From contig JBFFWQ010000005.1 of the NCBI GenBank assembly GCA_041570195.1, positions 36,669-100,668 on the forward strand: a stretch of 64,000 bases of DNA, in the 5' to 3' direction. The translations under genes and the position numbers were made by a program. This document shows positions 32,681 through 42,100 of this stretch, one piece after another; position 1 is the first letter of the stretch; each line of letters begins with the position of its first letter. The notes beneath the pieces are model-generated. The model made no database searches. It was not told where the DNA came from and saw only the letters and a list, made by a program, of their open reading frames with translations. This stretch comes from UBA11865 sp041570195. GTDB lineage: Bacteria > Chloroflexota > Anaerolineae > Promineifilales > Promineifilaceae.

Positions 32681-33343
32681 ATGAGCGAAATAGACCCAAA
32701 GCGCGCGAGGTTTCTAGGGAATTTGATATGTGAGGCTCGTGAAAGCGCCAGCGCTTCGGCAGAAGAGTGTGCCCAGGTGCTTGGTATGCCGGTCGAGGCG
32801 TACATCCAGGCCGAGGAGGGTCAAGCCCTTCTGGACTTGCCGCAACTTGAAGTGTTGGCCATGTACCTTGACTTGCCCATGGCCTATTTCTGGGACGGGA
32901 CGCAGTCGGAAAAGAGCCAGACCGTAGATTACGGTCAATATATGGCGCTGCGCCAGCGAATTATTGGCGTAACGCTCCAGCAGGCCAGGGTAGATGCCGG
33001 CCGCAGCGTCCAGCAACTGGCCGACGAGGCAGGCCTGACGACCGAGCAGATCGAGGCCTATGAAAAGGGCGCCGAACCGATTCCCTATCTACAATTGGAA
33101 TTACTGGCAGACGTCTTAGCCGCTTCATTGAACGACTTCACCGTCGAGAAACATGGCCCCTTGGGCAAACACGAGCAGGTTCTAGCCCGCCGCCAGAGAT
33201 TCAATAGCTTGCCGGACGATGTGCAAGCGTTCGTTGTAGAGCCCGGGAACCTCAGTTACTTGCAGACTGCTATGCGCCTGAGCGCGATGGACGTCGATCA
33301 ATTGCGCGGAATCGCTGAAGGCATCCTTGACATTACATTTTAG
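32681..33343 (+). CDS. tandem-HTH (XRE-family) DNA-binding protein
   Basis: The 220-residue protein carries two helix-turn-helix units of the Cro/CI type. The first spans about residues 10-65 (ICEARESASASAEECAQVLG, then VEAYIQAEEG) and the second about 92-150 (QQARVDAGRSVQQLADEAGL, then EQIEAYEKGA). A C-terminal helical part of about 60 residues lacks a known ligand domain. Both units keep the pattern of a short recognition helix followed by the EKG/EEG turn, so an internal duplication is likely. It should act as a transcription regulator; targets are unknown. Its own promoter and ribosome-binding site are visible upstream. Confidence 0.8.
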   Translation: MSEIDPKRARFLGNLICEARESASASAEECAQVLGMPVEAYIQAEEGQALLDLPQLEVLAMYLDLPMAYFWDGTQSEKSQTVDYGQYMALRQRIIGVTLQQARVDAGRSVQQLADEAGLTTEQIEAYEKGAEPIPYLQLELLADVLAASLNDFTVEKHGPLGKHEQVLARRQRFNSLPDDVQAFVVEPGNLSYLQTAMRLSAMDVDQLRGIAEGILDITF

Positions 33344-33460
33344 CCGAAGGGATGCAAGCCAGGCTGCCTGCCCGGCGTCTGCCAAGGTTCGTTATTTGCG
33401 GCTAGTCAAGGGGTAGGCTGGCCGGCGGCGGTTGATCCAGCGGACGATTGGGAGTCACTC

Positions 33461-33754
33461 TTGCGGTGCACTCTGATACCGGTTTCGCTCGTGACACTGG
33501 GCTTGCTTCTGATCGCCGTCTACCTTCTCTTTCGCGGCGCCTTGCCAGAAGGAGACGGGACCAGGTCGGCTCTCCTTGCCGGTGCGGTCACAACCGAAAC
33601 GGCCGATCCTTTGGTGGTCGCCCGTGCCAACATGCCGGCGCGGACCAGGTCGCCGGTCATTCCCACGGCAACGCCAGCGACGCCCGGCGTGGAACCGGCG
33701 GATGAGAACTCAAACGCAGGTGAGAACTCGGCCGGATTTATCGTGCGTACTTAA
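33461..33754 (+). CDS. small membrane-anchored protein of unknown function
   Basis: A TTG start at 33461 with GGGAG about 6 nt upstream gives 97 residues. One N-terminal hydrophobic helix (about residues 5-24: LIPVSLVTLGLLLIAVYLLF) is followed by a Thr/Pro/Ala-rich tail with no fold. It ends 34 bp before the symporter gene. The composition matches the anchored, linker-rich proteins elsewhere in the window, but the non-ATG start and lack of homology make it uncertain; an overlapping frame from 33448 is a weaker alternative. Confidence 0.4.
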   Translation: MRCTLIPVSLVTLGLLLIAVYLLFRGALPEGDGTRSALLAGAVTTETADPLVVARANMPARTRSPVIPTATPATPGVEPADENSNAGENSAGFIVRT

Positions 33755-33788
33755 GCGGCGAATGAGACGCAGGACACCGCAATAGAAC

Positions 33789-35210
33789 ATGGGACAAGAT
33801 GTAGCGTCCAGCCCGAAGTTGTCCACAAGGACCAAGTTTGCCTATGGCTTGGGCGACTGGGGCACGTCGGCGGCAACGGCCGCCCGCAACCTATACTGGC
33901 TATTCTTTCTGATCAGTGTGGTCGGCTTGCAAGCTGAATTGGCCGGCGTCGTCGTCCTGATCGGCCGGCTTTGGGATAGTATCAACGATCCACTGATCGG
34001 CATCTTGAGCGATGGGCTAGATTCGCGATGGGGCCGCCGCCGGCCTTTTCTTCTGATCGGAGCAGTACCTTTTGGCGTCACGTTTTTTCTGCTGTTCTTT
34101 GTTCCGCCGCTTGACAGCGATCTGGCGCTGCTCATTTACTACTCGGTTGTCTACTTGCTATTCGATACCATGTACACGGTCATCAACGTGCCTTATGTCG
34201 CAATGACGCCAGAGTTGACCGAAGATTACGACGAGCGCAGCAGCTTGGCCGGCTGGCGCATAGCCATTGCCATTCTGGCTTCGCTCATCGCCGCGGCGAC
34301 GTTCAAGTTGATGGCCGAGAACCTGATCGGTTCCTCGCTGGAAAGCACAATGGGTCTTGAAGATGCGGTCCGCTTTGGCTACGCGCTAACCGCCGCATTC
34401 TGGGCGGTGACCCTGATCCTGTCGCCGCTTTTGTTGGTATTGTTGGTAAAGGATCGTGGCCATGCCAAGCCGGTCAAAGATCCGATCCACCCCTGGCGAA
34501 CCTTCAAAGAGGTCTGGCGAAATCGCCCTTTCCGACTGGCGGCCACCGTCTACATGCTCAGCTTCACGGCGGCCGACATCGTCGTGGCCGTATTTGTTTG
34601 GTACCTGATCTTTTACGTCGGCGCTAAAAGCCCTTTCGACAGCCTGGTGCTCGGACTGGTTTTGGGCCTGGCCTTCTTGACGATGCCCTTAACCGTGAAG
34701 CTGATGCGTCGCTTTGGTAAACGAGAGACTTATATGGGTACGATGGCTATTTACGCCATTGTTTTATTGATCATGAGCCAGATCCCGCGCGGCGGGCAAT
34801 GGTACGTCGTGGTTGCCGCCTTCTTCGCCGGCTTTGGGCACGGCGCGGCCAACGTTATCCCCTGGGCCATGGTGGCTGATGTCGTCGATGTGGATGAGCT
34901 GATGACCGGCAAGAGGCGCGAAGGCATATATTCCGGTTATCTGGTATTCTTGCGCAAATTGGCCACTGCGCTGGCTATCTTCCTGGTGACCAGGGTGCTG
35001 GCAGCCAGCGGCTTTCGCGAAGGCACTGGTGGAGCGTTGGTGGACGTGACTCAACCGGAAAGCGCCCTCCTGGCTTTAAGGGTCCTGGTCGGCGTGATTC
35101 CAGCGATCATGCTCGCCCTTTCCATCCTGGCCGCATGGCGCTACCCGTTGAGTAGGGAAGCACACCACGAGTTACTAACCCTATTGGAACGTCAACGTCT
35201 CGAGACATGA
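33789..35210 (+). CDS. GPH/MelB-type sugar:cation symporter (MFS)
   Basis: The 473-residue protein has twelve predicted helices. It carries the glycoside-pentoside-hexuronide family signature in the N-terminal half: FAYGLGDWGTSAA, then GRLWDSINDPLIGILSDGLD and RWGRRRPFLLIGAVPF. The second half has the matching YVGAKSPF and the GHGAANVIPWAMVADVVD segment. Members import sugars or sulfated or uronic glycosides with Na+ or H+. The gene overlaps the class IV aminotransferase by ATGA, which is not an obvious functional partner. The substrate is open. Confidence 0.92.
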   Translation: MGQDVASSPKLSTRTKFAYGLGDWGTSAATAARNLYWLFFLISVVGLQAELAGVVVLIGRLWDSINDPLIGILSDGLDSRWGRRRPFLLIGAVPFGVTFFLLFFVPPLDSDLALLIYYSVVYLLFDTMYTVINVPYVAMTPELTEDYDERSSLAGWRIAIAILASLIAAATFKLMAENLIGSSLESTMGLEDAVRFGYALTAAFWAVTLILSPLLLVLLVKDRGHAKPVKDPIHPWRTFKEVWRNRPFRLAATVYMLSFTAADIVVAVFVWYLIFYVGAKSPFDSLVLGLVLGLAFLTMPLTVKLMRRFGKRETYMGTMAIYAIVLLIMSQIPRGGQWYVVVAAFFAGFGHGAANVIPWAMVADVVDVDELMTGKRREGIYSGYLVFLRKLATALAIFLVTRVLAASGFREGTGGALVDVTQPESALLALRVLVGVIPAIMLALSILAAWRYPLSREAHHELLTLLERQRLET

Positions 35211-36076
35211 ATCCTAGCCAACTATACGCGGTAATTCCGGATGGGCCGCGGGCTTTGACTTTGCCCGCTGGAGCGAGAAACATCCACGAACTATTTGACG
35301 ATCTGCCCTTGGGCGTTTACACAGTTCTACGTACGTTCGAGCATGAGAAGTTCCTCCGTCTGGACGATCATCTTGACCGGCTGCAACAGTCGATGACCTT
35401 GCTCGGTTGGGAATACCGGCTCGATCGTCAACGCTTGCGTTGGGCATTGCATCAGGTCTGCAGAGCGTATCCGGCAGTTGACGCCCAGGTGCGCCTGGAT
35501 ATCCTGGCCCAGTCGGTCTCCTGGTCCGGTCACGGCAGCCGCGAACTGATTGGTTTATTTCCCTTCAGCCCGATACCCGAGGCGGCATATCGTTCGGGCG
35601 TTCGTGTGGCCATTGCCGAGCGGTTGTCTAGGGAGTTGCCGAGGGCAAAGCAAGCTCAGTTTGCGCGTGAGCGCCGGTCTTATTTGCAGGATAGTCCGGA
35701 CTTCTTCGAGTGTCTCATGCTTGATCAGGAGGGCCTTATCCTAGAGGGCACAACCAGTAATTTCTATGCTGTGAAAGACGGCGTCCTTTGGACGGCCGGC
35801 TCGGGCGTGTTGGAAGGTGTCGCCCGCAAAATCGTCCTTGATGTAGCCGAAGATTTGGCTATTCCAGTGCGCCTGGAGGCGGTACATGTTGACGAGATCG
35901 GCCGCCTGGATGAATGCGCCCTGAGCAGTTCGTCACGGGCGATCATCCCTATCGTCAATGTCGCCGGGCAGACCGTGGCTGACGGCCGGCCGGGACCCGT
36001 GGCACGCCGCCTGCTAGTTGCATATAATGAATACGTCGCCGGCGCCATCAAGCCGGCGGTCAACACTGAAGGCTGA
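35207..36076 (+). CDS. class IV PLP aminotransferase (IlvE/PabC-like)
   Basis: The 289-residue protein belongs to the fold-type IV aminotransferases. The PLP lysine is probably the K of RAKQAQF (about residue 147), and the phosphate and substrate loop is the EGTTSNFYAVKDGVLWT stretch followed by GVLEGVARKIV. This group includes branched-chain aminotransferase, D-amino acid aminotransferase and aminodeoxychorismate lyase, and the sequence does not decide among them. Its ATG overlaps the symporter stop. The stop codon itself falls in a small run of three 7-bp GAAGGCT-type repeats (36068-36088). Confidence 0.87.
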   Translation: MNPSQLYAVIPDGPRALTLPAGARNIHELFDDLPLGVYTVLRTFEHEKFLRLDDHLDRLQQSMTLLGWEYRLDRQRLRWALHQVCRAYPAVDAQVRLDILAQSVSWSGHGSRELIGLFPFSPIPEAAYRSGVRVAIAERLSRELPRAKQAQFARERRSYLQDSPDFFECLMLDQEGLILEGTTSNFYAVKDGVLWTAGSGVLEGVARKIVLDVAEDLAIPVRLEAVHVDEIGRLDECALSSSSRAIIPIVNVAGQTVADGRPGPVARRLLVAYNEYVAGAIKPAVNTEG

Positions 36077-36088
36077 AGGCTGAAAGCC
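36068..36088. repeat. three 7-bp tandem repeats at the aminotransferase stop
   Basis: GAAGGCT, GAAGGCT and GAAAGCC follow one another at 36068-36088 and supply the stop codon of the aminotransferase gene. Short arrays of this sort also occur at 32532-32562. Confidence 0.6.
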
Positions 36089-36114
36089 GACGGCCATTTA
36101 CGATGGAGAGATAT

Positions 36115-36573
36115 ATGTTAAACGTTGCCGATGTGGCCCCTGAATTCGAGTTGCTCGATTCTGAAGGACAGCCGGTGAAACTATCTGATTTTCGCGGCCG
36201 GCGCCTGGTGCTATTCTTCTACCCCAAGGCCGGTACCTCTGGTTGCACTACCCAGGCTTGCGGTCTGCGGGATAACTTCCCCAAGATAGAGGCCGGTAAT
36301 GCCACTGTCGTCGGAGTCAGCCCCGATCAACCGGCCGCCCTAGCCAAATGGAAGAGTGAAGAGAACCTGCCCTATCCGCTGCTATCTGACCCAGACCACC
36401 AGGTAGCCGAAGCTTACGGCGTATGGGGAGAGAAGAAGTTGTACGGCCGATCATACATGGGCATCATCCGCAGCCACTTCATCATAGATGCAGAAGGCAA
36501 GATAGAGGATGTTCAGTTTAAGGTTAGCCCCAAGAACAGCATAAGCCGGGCTGTCGCCGTGCTGGAGGGCTGA
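36115..36573 (+). CDS. bcp: peroxiredoxin, Bcp type
   Basis: The ATG at 36115 follows GGAGAG by 4 nt and gives the family-typical start MLNVADVAPEFEL with 152 residues; the ATG at 36103 would add four. The peroxidatic cysteine is C44 in GTSGCTTQACGLRD and the likely resolving cysteine is C49, the 1-Cys/atypical 2-Cys spacing of Bcp/PrxQ. It reduces peroxides and organic hydroperoxides with thioredoxin. It is cytosolic (no signal peptide). The gene stands alone between the aminotransferase and the convergent SBP3 gene. Confidence 0.95.
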   Translation: MLNVADVAPEFELLDSEGQPVKLSDFRGRRLVLFFYPKAGTSGCTTQACGLRDNFPKIEAGNATVVGVSPDQPAALAKWKSEENLPYPLLSDPDHQVAEAYGVWGEKKLYGRSYMGIIRSHFIIDAEGKIEDVQFKVSPKNSISRAVAVLEG

Positions 36574-36601
36574 CGGCCACAACCAATGGTCAGCCCAGGG
36601 C

Positions 36602-38815
36602 CTAAGAGCCGTCACTCACCGTCACGGTGAACTCGTCAGTTACCACCTGGCCGACATTGTTACTGGCCCTGATTCCATAGACAACCGACCCGGCCGAATT
36701 CAGGCAATCTTGCTGTGAGCCGGCGAATGGGGCGTCGGCCAGGACCACCTGGCTATCCTTGAGGATGTCGACCTTAGTCGTGCCGCCGCCTGCGCTCCAA
36801 GACACCTGGGTGCACTCACCGGCATTGAGTTGGTCCGGCGTTGCATTGAAGAGCTTAATGATCGGCTCGCTGCCCGGCGTTGGCGCCGGGGTTGCGTTCT
36901 CGATGACCCTGACGAATTGTTGCAGGCGGCTTAGTCCGCCAGGGCCGTCCGCTTCCAGCATATAGCGGAACTCGCCGGCCGCCGGCGGACAATCTTGAAG
37001 GGAGCCGCTTAAGGGCGCATTGCCAAGAATGACTTGTTCGTCGCGGAAGATGCTGATGTTGTTGACTTGACCGCTGACTTGCCATTGAACGTTCACACAC
37101 TGGCCGAGTGCGATTTGGGCTGGCTCAACGGTGAAGCGGTTTATGACCGGTGCATTTGCCACCGGATTAACGGTGACTGTTACCTGGCGGATCTCTACTG
37201 AGTCATCTAGTTTGACGATACGCATTTCGTACGCCGTGGTTGTGATTGGACAAACCTGTCGAGTGCCGGCGCCAGGTACGCCATAATTCTGCCAGGATTC
37301 ACCGCGCGGATAGATATAGAGCGAGTTGACGTTTTGGGTTTGCCAGGCCACCGTTGAACATTGGCCCTGGTCAATCGTGCTTGGCCCGGCTGTGAACTGA
37401 ATGTCGGCCGACGGGGTCTGAGTTGGCATCGGCGTGACTGTCGGCAGGGCGGTCACCTGGATTCCGACCCAGACTCGGCTACCAAACAACGTGTCGGCCC
37501 GCGAATTGTTCATGGACCAGAATTCTTGATAGACGCCTGGAGCCAGTGGGGCGACCAAATCGACCCAGAAGTCATATTCCCCGCCCGGCTGGACCAGGCC
37601 CTGAACCTGCACTGGCTCGCCGCCCATGTTGGCCGCTGGATTATTGCCGCCCACAGGCGCTAATGAATAGAGGGAGTTCCAGGCGCAGTTGCCTGTATTA
37701 CGTACCCGCCAGCCCTTTCGAAATGGCAGGCCTGGGAGAAGCGTTGGCGGGTCGGTCATATTCTGGTCGTCGTGACTCAGGTCGGCCAGGTACTCCATGG
37801 CGTCGACGCAGCCGGGAGGGCTGGCTGGGGTAGCCGGGGGCTGGTCGGGGTCCGGCGTGGGGACCGGGATGATGTCCTCGGCCGCCAGGCTCAGATACTC
37901 TTCTGCTAGCTCCACTATGCGTCCCGAGTCCCACAGTTGTTGTAGGGCATCGTTGACCGCCGCCTGCAGATCGCCGGCGCCCAGTGGCAATGCCAAGGCG
38001 AATAGTTGTCGGTTCAGTCCCTGGCCGGCGATGCGAAAATCACCAGTGGACACGGCAACTTCGGCCGGCGGCAAGTCCATGACCACCATATCAGTCAGAC
38101 CAGAATCAAGCTGGCTGATCGCCAGATCCATGTTCTGGTAAACGAAGAGATTCGTTTCCCGCATCAGTCCTGTGTTCACCAATTCGGTCCGCAGCCAATT
38201 CTCGAAGACAGTACTGCCCTGGACGCCGATCTGATAGGCTGCCAGATCCTCCACGCTGTTCAGTCGGCCGACAGTCGAGTCCTCCGTTACCAGCACCGCA
38301 TCCTCGCTCACAAAATAGACGTCGCTGAAATCAACCAGCGACTCCCTTTCAGGGGTGTAAGAGATGGCGGAGATGGCCAGGTCGATCTGGTAGACCAACA
38401 GGGCGTCGAACAAGCCGCCGAACGAGATATCGGAGAATTGGATATCTAGTCCCATTATTTGGGCGACTTCCTGTATCAAGGCGATATCAAATCCGGCAAG
38501 CTGAAAATCAGTGGTATAGAATTCAAAGGGTGGGTAATCGGCCGAGACGCCGACCCGTATTACGCCGTCTTCCTGAATCCGAGTCCACACGTCAACCGTG
38601 TCGATATCGGCCACATCGGCGTCACCCGCTTCCGTTTCCGGCGTAGGCGTGCCGGGCGCTACGCTTGGTATTGAAATCGAGTCGGCGGTGGGAACCAAGG
38701 TTGGTATTGGCTCGGTTCCGCCTCCTTGAAAAACGAAGAAGTACAGAGCGAGGATGATCGCCGCGACAAATACGATGCCGAGAATGATCAGGATGAGCTT
38801 CAAGATACCAGACAT
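36602..38815 (-). CDS. anchored SBP3 / NBR1-type FW / Ig-like multidomain protein
   Basis: The 737-residue protein has an N-terminal membrane helix (LILIILGIVFVAAIILALYF) and a Thr/Pro linker. A family 3 solute-binding domain spans about residues 80-315 (GVIRVGVSADYPPFEFY, GFDIALIQEVAQ). An FW domain of the kind first described in human NBR1 lies at about 345-455 (WRVRNTGNCAWNSLY, FGSRVWVGIQV). Three Ig-like repeats follow, each opening with a GxCxxVxW pattern. No permease genes are adjacent, so it probably senses or scavenges an amino-acid-like ligand at the surface rather than feeding an ABC importer (inference). The ATG follows GGAGGGAGAGA. Confidence 0.85.
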   Translation of the reverse strand: MSGILKLILIILGIVFVAAIILALYFFVFQGGGTEPIPTLVPTADSISIPSVAPGTPTPETEAGDADVADIDTVDVWTRIQEDGVIRVGVSADYPPFEFYTTDFQLAGFDIALIQEVAQIMGLDIQFSDISFGGLFDALLVYQIDLAISAISYTPERESLVDFSDVYFVSEDAVLVTEDSTVGRLNSVEDLAAYQIGVQGSTVFENWLRTELVNTGLMRETNLFVYQNMDLAISQLDSGLTDMVVMDLPPAEVAVSTGDFRIAGQGLNRQLFALALPLGAGDLQAAVNDALQQLWDSGRIVELAEEYLSLAAEDIIPVPTPDPDQPPATPASPPGCVDAMEYLADLSHDDQNMTDPPTLLPGLPFRKGWRVRNTGNCAWNSLYSLAPVGGNNPAANMGGEPVQVQGLVQPGGEYDFWVDLVAPLAPGVYQEFWSMNNSRADTLFGSRVWVGIQVTALPTVTPMPTQTPSADIQFTAGPSTIDQGQCSTVAWQTQNVNSLYIYPRGESWQNYGVPGAGTRQVCPITTTAYEMRIVKLDDSVEIRQVTVTVNPVANAPVINRFTVEPAQIALGQCVNVQWQVSGQVNNISIFRDEQVILGNAPLSGSLQDCPPAAGEFRYMLEADGPGGLSRLQQFVRVIENATPAPTPGSEPIIKLFNATPDQLNAGECTQVSWSAGGGTTKVDILKDSQVVLADAPFAGSQQDCLNSAGSVVYGIRASNNVGQVVTDEFTVTVSDGS

Positions 38816-38990
38816 TCTCTCCCTCCTTCAGCTACCATCGTATAGCCTCCGGTATCCAACGACCTCGTCGGCCCGTCGCGCCGCTGGTCACGGCTATTAC
38901 CGAGTGGTAAATTGCACGTTTGATTGTGCCTGCCCGATTCGTACTGGGTATTGCCTTGGGACGCATTTACCGGTCAGTAGCACGACCCAC

Positions 38991-39019
38991 AGTATACTCG
39001 GCGTAATTGCCGCCAACAA
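38991..39019 (-). promoter_or_regulatory. sigma-70-type promoter of the SBP3/FW gene
   Basis: On the minus strand TTGTTG (39014-39019), a 17-bp spacer and TATACT (38991-38996) are properly spaced. Transcription would start near 38984, leaving a 5' leader of about 170 nt. Confidence 0.65.
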
Positions 39020-39085
39020 CAGTGACTAGAGAAGCGACTCTATGCCCTTCAATACTGCTGATGGTCAAAAACCTGCGCAAGCCAG

Positions 39086-39118
39086 GGTTCAAACAAAACA
39101 AGAATCAACTGGTTGATT
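39086..39118 (-). terminator. intrinsic terminator of the PTPS-related gene
   Basis: AATCAAC (39103-39109) and GTTGATT (39112-39118) form a short stem with a 2-nt loop. On the minus strand it is followed by CTTGTTTTGTTTG. It lies just after the stop of the gene at 39139-42315. Confidence 0.55.
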
Positions 39119-39138
39119 GTCAGACTTGCTTTCAGCGC

Positions 39139-42100
39139 TCAGTTTTGGATAAGGATCATCTCGGGTAACTGCAGACGATTGTCGTTTGTGACTTGGTCTC
39201 CAGCGCTGGATATCGGGACGCGCAAGGCCTGATCATCCTGCAGCAGATAAAGCCCAACGTGCAAAGTGTATTCGCCGGCCGGTAACTGGCTCAAGTCGAT
39301 GTCCAAAGCATCGGCAACGATTTCGCCGCCTACCCACTGGCTGGTCGGATAAGTATTGCGGCGTGGCATGCTGTCGTGTTGGGTCACGAGCTCGCCATCG
39401 GTGTTCTCAACATGAACAAAATGGAAAAGATCCTCCCGGATCGCCGCTCGGGCAGCCCAATATAGCGTCAGGTCGAGTCGGTCCTGGTCGTGATTCAGGG
39501 TGTATCCGACCAGCCCGACATCCCGGTCAAACTCGGCGACGAGGGACGATGCTTGCGGGGGCAAAGCAAAAGCCGGTTGGCCAGGCGTGAATTGCAGCAG
39601 CCTTTCCTGCCACTCCATTTGGCCCAGAAGGCGGGTCAGGACAATCTCATTGTCGGCCACGTCGTATAATCGGACGATGAGATCAAAGGGACCCTCAGGC
39701 GCCGAATCCCCCAAGTCGCTCGGCAATATCATGCTCATCCAGTCATCGACCCATTGTCCAGCGGGCCAGCCGCTGCTGGGAAGATAGCCATGACCGGGCT
39801 GTCCGTCAGAGCTGGCCAGGTCGCGCCCAAAGCCATCAACTAGGCGAAGCGAGTAATTGTAGTTCTGAGTGAGCGGCCGGCGCGTAAGCCATTGGAGCTG
39901 AAGGTCCAGAACGCGGCCATCGCGAGGCGTCACTTGGTGCGCCCGCGCATCCAGGATATCTTCGCCGGCGACGGCCGGCTGCGGCCTGTCTTTGAGTAGA
40001 ATCGGGCGCAAGTTGAGATGGTTGCGAGGCAGGCCCGAAGGCGTTAGCGCCTTAACCCCGGATATGGCCAGCCGAGGCATAACCAGGCCGGCCGGGGCGT
40101 TCTCCGGGATGGTCAATCCGTACTGGACTGCACCGGCCATTATTTCCTGGTTCTGTTGGCTAATCATGGGCGGCCGAAATCCACGATTTGCTGCCGGCGT
40201 TGTCAGGCCCAGATTGGCCTGGTCGGCCGCCCCTCCGGCCCAGTTCAGGGTCACCACCAACATCTCGCCGGCGGTAAACTCGTCGCCGCTGTAGCTGTAG
40301 CTGGTCAACCTGGCCCCGTTATCAAACGATATTTCTTCATTGGCGTGGTGTAAATAAGCCAGTTGGCCGAAATCCCAATTCAGATCGTCTGCCTGCAAAT
40401 CTGTCTCGGGTAGCAAGCGCAGAGTTATGCTGAGCAGCAGAACTCCTCCTATTAGAAAAATAGCCTTCCGACCCAATCGCCAGCGCCTCGAAGTGACAAG
40501 TAGCCAAGTGCAAACTACCAATGCCGCCAAGGCCACTATTTCGCTGGCCAGCCTGACCGGCGTCCGGCCCAGGTGAAGCTCGACCCGGTGCTCGCCTCCA
40601 GGAACTGTCAAGACGATCAGACCTGAACCTTCGGCGATGTGTAGATCAAGCCATTCGCCGTCCATGGAAGCAGTCCAGCCGGGCCAGGCCAAAGTGGGTA
40701 GCGCGACGGTAGCCCCTGCATCCCCGGCTGACACCCGCCACTCCTGCCTGGCGCTATTCAAGCTAATTGGCTCTATGGCGACTATCTCGCCGTTCAGAAC
40801 CTGAACTTCATCTCGCCGGCCGCGATTCAGCCATTGGCTGGTCTGAGGGCGCGGTTGGACAGAGTCCGGCAGATATTCGGCGCTGATGGTTGTGCCGATA
40901 TTGCCGCTGTACCACTCGTATTGGGCCAGCCGTTCGGCCGTGACGTCGGCATCGGTCAACGATAGGAAGTCGAGTCTGAACCCGCTCAGCGATGTGACCG
41001 ACAACAAGATCACGACCAGGGGAACGATCAAACGCCGGCCCGGCAATAAAGCTAGTCCGGCGGCGGCCAACGCGCCGAAAAAGGCCTGAATCGACAAGAA
41101 ACGCCAGGGGAACTGGGTGAACGACAACAGCGGTAGATTGTCCCAGAGAGGCGCGGAAAAGGAAGTGATCATGAAAGTGGCCAGTAGCAGGCCCGTGACT
41201 ATATAGAGCTGCCGGCCGCGGCTGACAGAATTTGGTGGGCGCCGGCCGTAAACGAACAGCGCGATTGCCCCCAGCAGAATGGAAACTGCTTGCAGCAGGC
41301 CCATACTGAAGGCGCGGCCGCCCACCGTATTATAGTCAAAGAGTAATGTGCCCTGGACCAGATCCGAATCACGAAAATGATTGCTGTAATGGAAGTAACC
41401 CTCACTTACCGGACCAAGCTGGGCTATCGACGATTCTGCCAGGGCCGGAATCCAAAACCAAGCCGCCAAAGCCAGGGCAAGCACCATGGCCATAAGGGCC
41501 CAGATCAAATGCCTGCCGCGTGATGTGCGCCAGATCTGCCTCTGTGGTGGAATAGCGTTCTGCTGGTAACCGCCCTGATCGTGGATCCTTTCCTCTGTCT
41601 TTGGCCAGCCGTCGAAAGCCAGGTACAGAAGCAGGAACGGGGTGAAGATCAGGGCCGAGATGTTATGGCTCAGGATCAAGGCGGCGTAAGCCATGGCCAG
41701 CAATGCCGCACCGAGTCGCCATGCCATTCTGACAGATTGATCCGATCGTCGTGGAGCGAGCGTCATGATGGCCAGGCGGTCGACGGCCAGAATGATGAGC
41801 GGATAGATGGCCATCGCCCAAAACTCGGCCAGTGAATCGCCGCGGACATATACATTGACCATGTGGAAAGGCGCCAGTGTATAGGCGGCGGCGGCCAGTA
41901 AGCCGGCCCAATTACCGCCCAACCAACGCCGGCCGAGCAAAAACATCCCCCAAGCCGCGACGACGAATCCCGACAGCTGGGCTAACTTGATGGCCAGAAC
42001 AAAAGTGGCGCCCAGGAAGCGGAACAGGGCGGCGACGAAGATGGAAAAGGGGGCGTAGTAATTGAAAAAAGGATAACCATAGCCATAGTTAGCGTCTGGC

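Larger units (their letters stand above)
38816..39138. other. intergenic region between two minus-strand genes
   Basis: The 323 bp hold the promoter of the SBP3/FW protein (38991-39019) and a terminator of the PTPS-related gene (39086-39118). I see no coding sequence. Confidence 0.6.

Noticed and set aside
32424..32684. 86-codon ORF before the HTH gene
   Set aside because: It spans the promoter and short repeats and has a random-looking Pro/Arg-rich composition.
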